This document shows, piece after piece, positions 1 to 8,849 of a stretch of DNA of 64,000 bases. Source of the DNA: Ardenticatenales bacterium (GTDB lineage: Bacteria; Chloroflexota; Anaerolineae; Promineifilales; Promineifilaceae). Location of the stretch: the NCBI GenBank assembly GCA_020634575.1, contig JACKBM010000021.1:1-64000 (forward strand), read 5' to 3'. Below the pieces are notes generated by a model. That model had not been told where the DNA came from. It did not search any database and saw only the letters and a list, made by a program, of their open reading frames with translations. Numbering within the stretch: the stretch's first letter is position 1; the number at the start of each line of letters is the position of its first letter. The translations under genes and the position numbers were made by a program.

Positions 1-1
1 C

Positions 2-2065
2 CTGTTGGCTGTAGGCACTGCCTCCGCCCAGGTCGTGACCCAGCTGGTTGTCTCCGACGTCGACACCAGCGCATTCCCCGATATCACGGTCACCTTCCGC
101 GCAGCCCTGGAGGGCGGCGGCAGTGCGACCGACCTGTCCAGCCTGGCGCTAACTGAAAATGGGGAGGCAATCGATGGCTTCACCCTTGCCAGCATTGAGG
201 CCGGCACTGAGGTAATCTTCGCGATTGATGCCAATGAGTCGATCAGCACGCGCGATGGCGGCAGCCTGAGCCGGCGCGAGAAAGTTCGTGATGTCCTGAA
301 TCTATTTGCCGATGAGTACATGGCCGAAGGGTCCGATCTCGTCTCCGTCATTGTGCCGGTTGATGATGAACATCCCAATGGCGAGCTGCTGCGTAATGGC
401 ATTTTCATCAATGAATTGAAAAATGCCGCCAACTTTTACACGCCGGATATCGACGGCGGTATTGATCTGGATGATGTGCTGAACCGGGCCCTGGCTGTGG
501 CCGCGGAAAATGCCGCAGCGGGTCGCTCCCAGGCTATCGTGCTATTCAGCGATGGCGCCCTGGAAGATGTCACGCTGTCAGCTGAGGCAATCGTGGCTCA
601 GGCCCAGGCCCAAAATGTGCCTATTTTTGTCGCCATTCTGGGTGCTCGGGCGGATGATAATGAGATAGCCAACATGGAGGCGTTGACCGCGCCGACGGGT
701 GGCACCTGGGTCCACATGCCCGATGTCGCCGAGGTTGCTCCTTTATTGACACTGGTCATTGCCAATCGGACCCAGAATCAGGTCACCTACCGGTCGCTTG
801 TGAATAGCTCAGGCGGCCATCAGATTGCGCTCAGTCTGGGCGGCGTTACCAGCGAGGCCCAGTTTGAGATCACGGTAGAACCGGCTGCGGTCACCGTTCT
901 GCTTGATAATTCCACCCCCATCGTCCGGGTCGCCGAAGACCCTGACGCCGAACTCAATACCATTGAGCCGTCAGAACAGGCAGTCCTCGCCCAGGTCAGT
1001 TTCCCTGACGATCAGCCGCGGCGCATCATCTCGGCGGCGCTGGTGGTAGATGGGGTGATCCTGCAGGCTATAGAAGACCCGGCGCTGGGCGACGGTAATA
1101 CACTGGATCTAAGCTGGGATATCAGCGAACTGGATGCCGGCAACTACAACCTGGCTGTTGAAGTGACCGACGAACTGGGGCTGGAAGGGGCCAGCGAGCC
1201 CCTGGCGATGACGATTGAAGTGCAGCGTCCCCAGCTGGTTGAAGCTACGGCCGAGGCTGGCGGCGACAATGCTGTCGTGGAAGTAGAAGCCGAGGAAAAT
1301 GCCGAGCCCGCGGCGAGCGGCTTTGACTGGGCCAACCTGACCAGCAGCATCTGGTTCTGGGTTGTCGTCGGCGTTGTCTCTATTTTCGGCGTCATTCTCT
1401 TTTTCATGCTCTTGCTGGCCATTGTGCGCCGTTCCGGCAAGAAGAAGGGTGAAGGGCAGGTTGAGCCCCAGGTCCAGCCCCAGGCGGCGCTGGATGCGGA
1501 AGCAACCCAGATTCTGGCCCCGGCCTTTGTCCAGCGCGGCTCTGGAGCATACCTGGAACCCATGGAAAATGCGTCGGAGCACGCGGGCGCCGTTTATCTC
1601 AGTGGCAACAACGTCGCCATGGGCCGCGATCCCAAGCTGGCCCAAATCGTCTTTAAGGATAAGAGCGTCTCCCGGCTCCATGCCCGTATTATGGAGAGCA
1701 ACGGCGAGTACCGGCTTTATGACGAGGGCAGCGCCAGCGGCACCTATCACAATTACGAGCGGGTCGGCCTGACGCCGCAGACGTTGAAAGACAATGATGA
1801 ATTACACCTGGGACGGGTCCATTTGCGTTTCAAAATGGCGCAGCCGGCCCAGGATAACGATGCCACCCAGGTCTTTGGCCCCGCCGCCGGGGCGCCGCCG
1901 GCCCGACCGGCTCCCCAGGGGGCGTCGGAGGATTTGAGCACGCAGCCATTTATGCCGCATCAGGGTCCAGGCGCGCCACCGGCCGGTCCATCCCGGCCCA
2001 GCCAGGATGACAATGACGCGGATGGCACCTCGACTCAACCATATATGCCCCACAAGCCCCGTTAG
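2..2065 (+). CDS. Membrane VWA-FHA domain protein (5' end cut by window edge)
   Basis: Probably a membrane signalling protein: an extracytoplasmic von Willebrand A domain joined through one transmembrane helix to a cytoplasmic phosphothreonine-binding FHA domain. The frame is open to the first base and the first residues (LLAVGTASAQ) read like the end of a signal peptide with an ASA cleavage site, so the true start lies upstream; TTG at 5 is only the first in-frame start. Numbering from that TTG, the VWA metal-site strand is FAIDANESIS near residue 75, with Asn where DxSxS has its first Ser, and a second motif is LFSDG near 180. The membrane helix is about 445-470 and is followed by RRSGKKK. 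The FHA core is about 530-610 with MGRD, SVSRLHARI and GSASGTY. The tail is Pro-rich with two TQP(F/Y)MPH repeats. It sits 45 bases before two PP2C phosphatase genes, which suggests a shared Ser/Thr-phosphorylation pathway (inference). Confidence 0.85.
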   Translation: MLAVGTASAQVVTQLVVSDVDTSAFPDITVTFRAALEGGGSATDLSSLALTENGEAIDGFTLASIEAGTEVIFAIDANESISTRDGGSLSRREKVRDVLNLFADEYMAEGSDLVSVIVPVDDEHPNGELLRNGIFINELKNAANFYTPDIDGGIDLDDVLNRALAVAAENAAAGRSQAIVLFSDGALEDVTLSAEAIVAQAQAQNVPIFVAILGARADDNEIANMEALTAPTGGTWVHMPDVAEVAPLLTLVIANRTQNQVTYRSLVNSSGGHQIALSLGGVTSEAQFEITVEPAAVTVLLDNSTPIVRVAEDPDAELNTIEPSEQAVLAQVSFPDDQPRRIISAALVVDGVILQAIEDPALGDGNTLDLSWDISELDAGNYNLAVEVTDELGLEGASEPLAMTIEVQRPQLVEATAEAGGDNAVVEVEAEENAEPAASGFDWANLTSSIWFWVVVGVVSIFGVILFFMLLLAIVRRSGKKKGEGQVEPQVQPQAALDAEATQILAPAFVQRGSGAYLEPMENASEHAGAVYLSGNNVAMGRDPKLAQIVFKDKSVSRLHARIMESNGEYRLYDEGSASGTYHNYERVGLTPQTLKDNDELHLGRVHLRFKMAQPAQDNDATQVFGPAAGAPPARPAPQGASEDLSTQPFMPHQGPGAPPAGPSRPSQDDNDADGTSTQPYMPHKPR

Positions 2066-2085
2066 GGAAGGTAGGCAAAGGATCG

Positions 2086-2100
2086 CTGTACCTGGTACAG
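2086..2100. promoter_or_regulatory. Perfect 7-1-7 palindrome between VWA-FHA and PP2C genes
   Basis: CTGTACC-T-GGTACAG is a perfect inverted repeat in the 45-base gap, ending 10 bases before the PP2C start codon. It could be an operator half-site pair or a small mRNA hairpin close to the start codon. No function is known; the call rests on symmetry and position only. Confidence 0.3.
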
Positions 2101-2110
2101 TCTTAAGAAC

Positions 2111-3508
2111 ATGCGACCTATTGAGCACATCCGCAAGGTCAAAGTCGGCCACGGCACCCACGAAGGGATGACCGGTAAGCATAATGAAGATTCTTATGGC
2201 TTCTTTGCCTGGCAAATTAACGACCAGCAGGATTTGCATCTGGCGATCGTCGCGGACGGTATTGGCGGCCAGGCCGCCGGCGAACGCGCCAGCTCTCTGG
2301 CCGTGCAGACTATCCGCGAGTTTTTTACGGCGCAAAAGGATGTCAAGGATCTTCCGGCCAAAATGGCTGAATCAATCCGCAAGGCCAATGAAGCAATTGT
2401 GGCCGCCAGCCAGGCCGACGACAATCTGCGTGGTATGGGCACAACCATCGTCATGGTGGGCATCGTGGATGACCGGCTCTACACTGCCTATGTGGGCGAC
2501 AGTCGCATTTATCTGCTGCGTGGTGGCCGGCTCCAGCAACTGACCGTGGACCATACCTGGGCCCAGGAAGCCATTGAAGCGGGCCTCCTGACCCGGGCCG
2601 AAGCCAAAAACCATCCAAACCGCAATGTCATTAAGCGTTATCTGGGCGGCATCCAGGGCGTTGAAGTGGATCATCGCCTCGTGCTGGGACCCAGCCAGAC
2701 CGGCGATGACGCTATCCGCAACCAGGGCGCCAGGCTACGCCCCGGCGATGTGCTAATCCTGAACAGTGATGGCCTCAGCGACATGATCGACGACAGTGTC
2801 ATTCAGGCTGCCCTTGAGGAACGCCAGACGCTACAAAGTGCCGTCGACGTCATGATAGACAAAGCCAATGAAGCCGGCGGTAAGGATAACATCACCGTGG
2901 TGACCGTGGGCATACCGGGAGCCGATGGCATTGTACCAATCGAGAAGGCGCCAGCGGCGGCAGCCCCAGCACCGGCAGAGCCAACACCGCGCCCGGCGCT
3001 GGCAGGAACAACCCCGGCCCGCGCCCTGCCCTGGGCCCTGGCCGGCATCCTCGGGATCTTGCTTGTCCTGGTCCTGGGTGCGGTGGCCGTTTACGCCATT
3101 TGGGGCGGCTCGCAAGACGATCAGGCTGGCACGGCGACCCAACCCGCCGCCGCTACCAACGGCGCCGATACACCTGATACCGGCGAAAACATTGATGTTG
3201 ACGCCCGGGCAACGGCCGGCAATCTGTCGATTGAAGAAGCCACGGCTGCCGCTGAAGAAGGTATTGATCCGCTGGCCACGCCGGTCCTGGTCCCGACGCT
3301 CGCCGAAACCCTCACCTCAACCCCCTCTCCCCGGCCAGTTGTCAATCCCACCAGCACGCCGGATAGCGTTGCCACCAGCACGCCGGAAACAACAAGCGGC
3401 GGGGGCAGCAGCGGTGGTGGTGGCAGCAATCCGCCCCCGCCGACCCCAACGAACACGCGTGCCACAGTCATCGAACCTGGCAGCGGTGGCGACGAGGACA
3501 AACCTTAA
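2111..3508 (+). CDS. PP2C-type Ser/Thr protein phosphatase with TM helix and Pro/Thr tail
   Basis: A metal-dependent protein phosphatase of the PP2C (PPM) family, expected to dephosphorylate Ser/Thr on cytoplasmic proteins. Family motifs appear in order: HNEDS (about 24-28), ADGIGG (about 50), GMGTT (about 108), GDSRIYLLR (about 129), NSDGLSDM (about 218) and GGKDNITVV (about 258). These include the Asp residues that bind the metal pair. A single transmembrane helix follows at about 307-332, then an external-looking tail rich in Thr, Pro, Ser and Gly with a GGGSSGGGGS stretch. It is paralogous to the next gene: the first residues (ITRVKVGHGTH-like, GMTGKHNEDSYGFFAW) are almost the same in both. 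The upstream gene encodes an FHA protein, so a kinase/phosphatase/FHA signalling cluster is likely; the kinase, if linked, would lie before the window. Confidence 0.93.
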   Translation: MRPIEHIRKVKVGHGTHEGMTGKHNEDSYGFFAWQINDQQDLHLAIVADGIGGQAAGERASSLAVQTIREFFTAQKDVKDLPAKMAESIRKANEAIVAASQADDNLRGMGTTIVMVGIVDDRLYTAYVGDSRIYLLRGGRLQQLTVDHTWAQEAIEAGLLTRAEAKNHPNRNVIKRYLGGIQGVEVDHRLVLGPSQTGDDAIRNQGARLRPGDVLILNSDGLSDMIDDSVIQAALEERQTLQSAVDVMIDKANEAGGKDNITVVTVGIPGADGIVPIEKAPAAAAPAPAEPTPRPALAGTTPARALPWALAGILGILLVLVLGAVAVYAIWGGSQDDQAGTATQPAAATNGADTPDTGENIDVDARATAGNLSIEEATAAAEEGIDPLATPVLVPTLAETLTSTPSPRPVVNPTSTPDSVATSTPETTSGGGSSGGGGSNPPPPTPTNTRATVIEPGSGGDEDKP

Positions 3509-3613
3509 CTGAACCTGCTACCTGGCCGGGACTGGATGCCAATCCGAATATTGCGGTAAATTTCACAACTCACCGTTCAAGCTCCCCGTTTTTCGTGGTA
3601 AACTTACGCCACC

Positions 3614-5161
3614 ATGGAACCCATCACACGCATCACCCAGGTCAAGGTAGGCCATGGCACCCATGCCGGCATGACCGGTAAACACAACGAAGATTCATAC
3701 GGCTTCTTTGCCTGGCGCGATGAGCAGGGGCGCGAGCTTTATCTTGGCGTGGTCGCTGATGGTATTGGTGGGCAAACGGCTGGTGAGCTGGCCAGCTCCG
3801 TAGCAGTGGAAGCGGTCCGGGATTATTTTAGCCGCCAACATTCTGTGGACAATATGGCGCGCCACCTGGAACGCGCCATCATGACAGCGAATATCGCCGT
3901 CCACCGGCGCAGCCAGGAAAACCCGGAGTATGCGGGGATGGGGACCACGATGGTCCTGGCCGCTTTTGTGGAAAATCGCCTTTACACCGCCTATGTCGGT
4001 GACAGCCGCATCTATCTCCTGCGTGATGGCAAACTGCAGCAACTCTCCGTCGACCATACCTGGGCCCAGGAAGCCATCGAAGCGGGCTTGCTAACGCGAG
4101 AACAGGCCAAGACCCACCCCAATCGCAACGTTATCAAACGGTATCTCGGCGGTTCAGACAGCGTGGAAGTTGACCACCGCCTGGTGCTTGATCCGGCGCA
4201 GGCGGCCAACGCTGCTCGCAATCAGGGGACGGCCTTGCAGCCGGGCGACCAGGTATTGCTATGCAGCGACGGCCTGACGGACATGATCACAGATGCAGCC
4301 GTTTTTGCCAGCCTGACCTCCCATGAGAAGCTTCAACCGGCGGTCGATGAACTGATTCAGAAAGCCAATGAGGCCGGCGGCAAAGACAACATCACGGTTG
4401 TCACGATGCAGGTGCCGGGTGGCACACCTTACGTGGGCCGGCCTGAGCCGGATGGCGCCGTGGGTTCAGGCCGAGGTCTTCGCCTGGGCATCCCGCTCGT
4501 TCTGGGCGCCCTGGCCCTGTTTCTGCTCCTGGGTGTCGTCGGTGTTGGCGCCTATGTTTTCTTTAATCGCACCGGGGCCGCTGACGTTGAGGGTGAGGCA
4601 ACTGCCACCATCCCACCGGCAGCCACGGCTGGCGAAGTGATGGTGGAACCGGATGTCAATCCAGCCACGGCGGCTGTGCTGCTGACGTTGGTCGGCGGTA
4701 GCGATAACCCAGAGGCATTGCCCGAGGAGTTGCAAAGCACGCCAGGTCTCATTCCCACCTTGCGAGCGCTGCAATCGGCCACGCCCACCAGGCTGCCGAG
4801 CATTACACCCAGGCCCACCAGCACACCACGCCCGCCCACCGCGACCAGCAGTAGCAGTGGCGGCCCACTGCCCACCAGCACCAATACGCCAAGGCCGACC
4901 AACACCCCCACGGCGGGGACGACGCCCACCGCCTCTAACACACCCGTCACCCCAACGGCGACCAACACGCCGGTCACGCCCACGGCAACGAACACGCCCG
5001 TCACGCCCACGGCAACGGCTACCCCAAATCCCAGCGGCGACAGCTCGGCGATGCCGGGAACCGGCACACCGGCCGGTCTCACGCTCTTTGGACTCCTGAC
5101 CATGGCCCTGGCCGCGGGCAGCGTCCTCTTCCGCGCTGATGCCGTAACCAGACAGGATTAG
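3614..5161 (+). CDS. PP2C-type Ser/Thr phosphatase with two TM segments and MPGTG tail
   Basis: Second PP2C phosphatase, a duplicate of its upstream neighbour. HNEDS, ADGIGG, GMGTT, GDSRIYLLRDG, CSDGLTDM and GGKDNITVV are all present, so catalysis should be intact. A first transmembrane helix lies at about 291-319. It is followed by about 150 residues dominated by Thr and Pro, including three tandem copies of NTPVTPTAT. The C-terminus is unusual: MPGTG at about 480-484, a hydrophobic stretch of about 20 residues, then R and a short polar end. That is the order of a sortase-type sorting signal (xPxTG, hydrophobic segment, positive charge). With a cytoplasmic catalytic domain this would place the Thr/Pro region outside the cell and attach its end to the surface, which is speculative. 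No Shine-Dalgarno sequence is obvious before the ATG. The stop codon lies just before the GTG of the next gene. Confidence 0.93.
   Translation: MEPITRITQVKVGHGTHAGMTGKHNEDSYGFFAWRDEQGRELYLGVVADGIGGQTAGELASSVAVEAVRDYFSRQHSVDNMARHLERAIMTANIAVHRRSQENPEYAGMGTTMVLAAFVENRLYTAYVGDSRIYLLRDGKLQQLSVDHTWAQEAIEAGLLTREQAKTHPNRNVIKRYLGGSDSVEVDHRLVLDPAQAANAARNQGTALQPGDQVLLCSDGLTDMITDAAVFASLTSHEKLQPAVDELIQKANEAGGKDNITVVTMQVPGGTPYVGRPEPDGAVGSGRGLRLGIPLVLGALALFLLLGVVGVGAYVFFNRTGAADVEGEATATIPPAATAGEVMVEPDVNPATAAVLLTLVGGSDNPEALPEELQSTPGLIPTLRALQSATPTRLPSITPRPTSTPRPPTATSSSSGGPLPTSTNTPRPTNTPTAGTTPTASNTPVTPTATNTPVTPTATNTPVTPTATATPNPSGDSSAMPGTGTPAGLTLFGLLTMALAAGSVLFRADAVTRQD
4937..5017 (+). repeat. Three tandem 27-bp units coding NTPVTPTAT
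   Basis: Three near-identical 27-base units inside the second PP2C gene encode NTPVTPTAT three times. They differ at synonymous positions (ccc/ccg, aca/acg). The unit sits in the extracytoplasmic Thr/Pro linker, where copy-number change would alter linker length without changing the frame. Confidence 0.8.
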
Positions 5162-5164
5162 CCG

Positions 5165-6478
5165 GTGCCAGCCCCTCGTGGCACCCCTTCCCTCACGCTT
5201 CTTAGTCTGATCATCCTGGTCTGGCTCGTTCTCCTATTTCTGAATCCTTATAGTCAGGCAAGCTTTGAAAAGGGCAAGGTGCTCATTTTCCTGGTCGGGA
5301 CGGGCTGCCTGGCCTTGCTCCTGTTGGCAACTGGCCGGCAAGCATTGGGGCGGACCGGCCGGAGCCTGCGCCAGCACCCCCTGACCCTACCCCTGCTCCT
5401 GTTCGCCGGCAGCCAGCTCAGCGCCGCCGCCCTATCGCCAACGCCCCGGCTGGCCCTGCTTTCGCCACTCAGCTGGCATGGCGCCCTTCTGAGCGCCGCC
5501 GGTACCGGCTTCTGCCTGCTGGCCATTCTGATTCTGCAAGACAGCTCAGCCCAACGCCTGCTGGTGACAGCGTTGCTGGTCGTCTCCGTTCCGATCACCC
5601 TCTACGGCTGGCTGCAATTCCTGGGGCTGGACCCGGTCACCTGGCGCCTGGATTCCGTCTCTGTCGTTCAGGCCACATTGGGCCGTTCGATCTACCTCGG
5701 CGCTTACCTGGCCATCTGTTTGCCCCTGACCCTGAATCGGGCCGGGGCCGGGTCGCCAGCCAGCCGCTGGCTGTATGGTGGGCTGGCGCTGGTTCAACTC
5801 GGTCTGCTCTATCTCACTCTGGCACGGAGCGGCTGGCTGGCGTTTGTGGCGGCGACGGCCCTTCTGCTCTGGCTCAATAGCCGGCCGAGCAATGGGCGAC
5901 GTTGGCTGCTTCTGGTGGCTGGCCTGAGCGTGGCCGCTCTACTTTTTGCCCTCATCTGGACCAATTACGGCGGCGTCAGCGATCTGCAACTGGCCAAGTT
6001 GCTGGATGCCCGGCTAAAAGGCGACCTGGGCCGAATTTATGCCTGGGAGGCAGTCCTGGCCCGCTGGCCGGCGCGTCCGCTCTGGGGCCATGGTCCAGAA
6101 ACATTCGCCAGCTACTACGCAACCTACACCACTGCTAAGTGGGAAATCGCTTATTATCAGCGGCTGACGGATCCGCATAATCTATTTTTTGCGGTATTGG
6201 ATGGCAGCGGTCTCGTGGGGTTGCTGGCGTTGGGCTGGTTGTTGGGGCGAACCGGCCGGATCTTCTGGCAGCGCTACCAGCAAGCAGCGGCCGGCCGGGT
6301 TCGGCATGAGCTGGTCGCCAGCGCCGCCGCCCTGCTGGCGTTTCTGGTCAGCGCCCAGTTCAACCCCCAGCGGGTTGCCCTGACGATGCTGTTCTGGCTG
6401 CTGCTGGCGCTGGTTACGAGTCCGCCTGAATCAGATTCGCCGGCTGATCGGCCGGCATCACCTTCTCAACCGGTTTGA
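5165..6478 (+). CDS. O-antigen ligase/polymerase-like multi-TM protein
   Basis: Integral membrane protein of about 437 residues with roughly ten or more hydrophobic helices, matching the Wzy/WaaL O-antigen ligase superfamily in layout. The long extracytoplasmic loop at about 270-340 contains GHGPETFASYY and then DPHNLFFAVLDGSGLVG. The PHN-L segment is the usual signature of these ligases (family knowledge). Members polymerise or transfer surface polysaccharide from an undecaprenyl carrier; in monoderm Chloroflexota the product is unknown. The start is GTG, three bases after the PP2C stop, so it is probably co-transcribed. The last 65 bases overlap the convergent histidine kinase gene, and the C-terminus (SPPESDSPADRP...) is encoded entirely in that overlap. 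Confidence 0.8.
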   Translation: MPAPRGTPSLTLLSLIILVWLVLLFLNPYSQASFEKGKVLIFLVGTGCLALLLLATGRQALGRTGRSLRQHPLTLPLLLFAGSQLSAAALSPTPRLALLSPLSWHGALLSAAGTGFCLLAILILQDSSAQRLLVTALLVVSVPITLYGWLQFLGLDPVTWRLDSVSVVQATLGRSIYLGAYLAICLPLTLNRAGAGSPASRWLYGGLALVQLGLLYLTLARSGWLAFVAATALLLWLNSRPSNGRRWLLLVAGLSVAALLFALIWTNYGGVSDLQLAKLLDARLKGDLGRIYAWEAVLARWPARPLWGHGPETFASYYATYTTAKWEIAYYQRLTDPHNLFFAVLDGSGLVGLLALGWLLGRTGRIFWQRYQQAAAGRVRHELVASAAALLAFLVSAQFNPQRVALTMLFWLLLALVTSPPESDSPADRPASPSQPV

Positions 6479-8660
6479 CGGGCTGCTTGAGAGGCAGAAT
6501 CACATGAAAATGGCTACCGGGAAACGCATCCTTGCTCTCGCCTTCTGATTCGACCCAAACCCGGCCGCCATGTGCCTCAATCACCCCTTTGGTAATCGGC
6601 AAGCCCAGACCGGGGCCGGCCCCCATGAACTTGGTGCTGCCTGTCGAGTGCAGCTGCGAATCACCAATGCGGAAAAACTTCTCGAAAATCAGACTGTGAT
6701 ATTTCTCGTCGATGCCAATGCCGGAATCGCTGACTACGATTTCAACATAGTCATTATCGCCGGCCTGGCTGGGCACCAGGGCAGCGGTCACCGTGACGTA
6801 ACCCCCATCTGGCGTGTACTTCACCGCATTGCCAATCAGATTCTGAAACGCCTGCACGATACGTTTGAAATCCAGCTGGAGCTGGGGAATGTCCTCAATC
6901 CCTTCCAACTTTAGCTGAACACGCCGCTCCCGCATAGCACTGTAGAGCGGGTCCACCGCCAGCCGAAACACGGTGTCCAGCTGCGTCGGCATAAAGGTCA
7001 GCTGCATGCTGTCCACATCCAGTTGGCTGGCGTCCAGCATCGCCGAGACGAGATTCTCCAGCTGCGTGGTAGCCCGGTTGACGTGGCCGATAATCGCCCG
7101 GGTTTGCTCCCGGGTGAGCATATTCTCCTCGTTCATCGCGTCCAGGATGTCAGCATATCCCTTGACCTGGGTCAGCGGCGTGCGCAGTTCGTGCGAGGCG
7201 ATGGCGATAAAGTCCGCCTTGGCCTGGTCCATGATCTCCAGCCGCTCATTCTGCTTGCGCAGATCGATGTTGAGCTGGCGATTGGTCTCATTCTGCTTGC
7301 CCAATTCGCTGTACAGACGAGCATTCTGCAGGGCCACGACGGTCTGGTCGGCCAGGATTTGCAGGAGGTCCATTTCATTCGGCCGGTAAATCAGGCCGGT
7401 GCGTTTGGGGCCCAGGGCGATAATGCCGGCCAGACCCCCTGCGCTATGAATGGGCACAAAAAGGGCCATCGACTGCTCGTGCAACCAATTTCGCTCCGGC
7501 TCACCCAGGTCACGAAAATCTGGATTGAAGTCCAGATCATATTGCTGCAATGGCTTGCGCTCATAGCGCAGCGCCTGAAGCAGCCGGCTTTCCCTGGGAA
7601 AGGTGACCGGCGTATCGTCGATATCGCCCATGCCGGGCACCGGCTCGATGGTCGCCTGGTTACCCTCCTCGCTGACCAGGATCAGCGCCCCGCGGCTGGT
7701 CGCCAGGATGTCGCTGATGATGCGAATGATAACCAACGAAAGCTCGTTCACATCCAGCGTGCGCGAAATCGCCTGGCTGTAACGCCGCACCACGTTGCTG
7801 GTGTCAAATTCCTGGCCAATAAAATAGCGGAAAATGAGCCGCTCGATAAACCGTCGAAATGTCTGGTACCCCATGAAGGTCAGGACGACCACCACGAAGG
7901 TCAGCAGGGTAAAATATTCCCAACGCGTCTGCTCCGCCAACCATTGCAACAACAGCAAAATCGCCGTTGCCGGAATCGCCGAGACGATCACGACAACCAG
8001 CATAGCAAAGGCCCGCTGTGCCCGGGTCCGCACGTCGATGAGCCGGTAGGAGGAGACCGCCGTTGTCAGGGCAAACACACCGACCAGCCGCGTCGCCTGG
8101 CCAATGGTGTTCAGAATAGGATCCAGGAAGAAGAGAAACCCCTCGCCTACAAAGATCAGCGCCAGGGCCAGCAGCCAGTAGAGAATTCGGTTCGCATGTT
8201 CTGGATAGCGGCTCAGCTGAAATTGCTGCCAGGAGGTACGCCACATGGTAACGCTCAATACCAGCCAGACCAGCACCAGCATGACGCCGCCCAGGGTGTC
8301 AATAATGCGAATGCCAAAGGGGATCAGGTTCAGCCGAAAGGGGACCAGCACATCCAGGAGCAACACGGACAGGGCCGCTGCCAAACCAAACAGCCCCCAG
8401 CGGCGCGCCCGCCAGCCCACAAAGGTAGCCGTCGTCAGCCCCAGCATGATGGTGCTGGCCAGAAACGCCTTATCGGGAATAAATGCCAGTTCAGAACTGG
8501 GGCGGAAGAAAAAGCGCAGAAGCTGCCAGATAGTTGAGGTCGCCAGAAAACCCAACAGCCAGATATGCCGGCCCCGGCGCCCAAACAGGTAAAGCAACAT
8601 GCCGACGTAGGCAGCCGCAATGATGAATGGGGCGTTGTAGCTAATTAAGGACCAGCTCAT
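6414..8660 (-). CDS. Membrane sensor histidine kinase (multi-TM, GAF, HisKA, HATPase)
   Basis: Two-component sensor kinase of 748 residues. The N-terminal third (about 5-250) holds seven or eight hydrophobic helices. A GAF-like sensor domain follows at about 300-450, then a coiled-coil linker rich in E, N, Q and R. The HisKA dimerisation domain carries the phospho-accepting His in SHELRTPL at about 488. The HATPase domain shows the N-box LIGNAVKYTPDGG (about 608), G1 DSGIGI (about 648) and G2 GAGPGLGLPITKG (about 683). It should autophosphorylate and pass phosphate to an unlinked response regulator; none is adjacent. The multi-TM plus GAF layout resembles kinases sensing membrane or intracellular ligands, but the signal cannot be named. 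The coding end overlaps the convergent O-antigen-ligase-like gene by 65 bases. No clear ribosome binding site precedes the ATG. Confidence 0.93.
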   Translation of the reverse strand: MSWSLISYNAPFIIAAAYVGMLLYLFGRRGRHIWLLGFLATSTIWQLLRFFFRPSSELAFIPDKAFLASTIMLGLTTATFVGWRARRWGLFGLAAALSVLLLDVLVPFRLNLIPFGIRIIDTLGGVMLVLVWLVLSVTMWRTSWQQFQLSRYPEHANRILYWLLALALIFVGEGFLFFLDPILNTIGQATRLVGVFALTTAVSSYRLIDVRTRAQRAFAMLVVVIVSAIPATAILLLLQWLAEQTRWEYFTLLTFVVVVLTFMGYQTFRRFIERLIFRYFIGQEFDTSNVVRRYSQAISRTLDVNELSLVIIRIISDILATSRGALILVSEEGNQATIEPVPGMGDIDDTPVTFPRESRLLQALRYERKPLQQYDLDFNPDFRDLGEPERNWLHEQSMALFVPIHSAGGLAGIIALGPKRTGLIYRPNEMDLLQILADQTVVALQNARLYSELGKQNETNRQLNIDLRKQNERLEIMDQAKADFIAIASHELRTPLTQVKGYADILDAMNEENMLTREQTRAIIGHVNRATTQLENLVSAMLDASQLDVDSMQLTFMPTQLDTVFRLAVDPLYSAMRERRVQLKLEGIEDIPQLQLDFKRIVQAFQNLIGNAVKYTPDGGYVTVTAALVPSQAGDNDYVEIVVSDSGIGIDEKYHSLIFEKFFRIGDSQLHSTGSTKFMGAGPGLGLPITKGVIEAHGGRVWVESEGESKDAFPGSHFHVILPLKQPVKPVEKVMPADQPANLIQADS

Positions 8661-8788
8661 TCAGTTGCTCGTTGGTGTGCGCTTCGTTTCACAGCAATGT
8701 CAGAGGTTTGGCAACAAAGCAGTCACATGGAAAGTTTGGCTTACCCGTGTGGCGGCCATATTTTACCGTCCATCTCTAAAGTTCGCTA

Positions 8789-8816
8789 TTGCCCTGTCCC
8801 CTCCATGCAGTATAAT
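8789..8816 (+). promoter_or_regulatory. Sigma-70-type promoter for the chelatase gene
   Basis: TTGCCC (8789-8794), a 16-base spacer and a perfect TATAAT (8811-8816) lie 34 bases before the ATG at 8850. A GGAGA ribosome binding site (8836-8840) is well placed. The gap from 8661 to 8849 also has to carry the divergent promoter of the histidine kinase, for which no good match was seen. Confidence 0.75.
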
Positions 8817-8849
8817 CCAAAATTGTTCAACTTTTGGAGATAATTATCT

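Noticed and set aside
7023..8537. A 504-codon open frame on the + strand inside the histidine kinase gene
   Set aside because: It is antisense to a gene with intact HisKA and HATPase motifs; composition is Gln/Arg/His-rich low-quality sequence with no motif, as expected of an opposite-frame shadow in GC-rich DNA.
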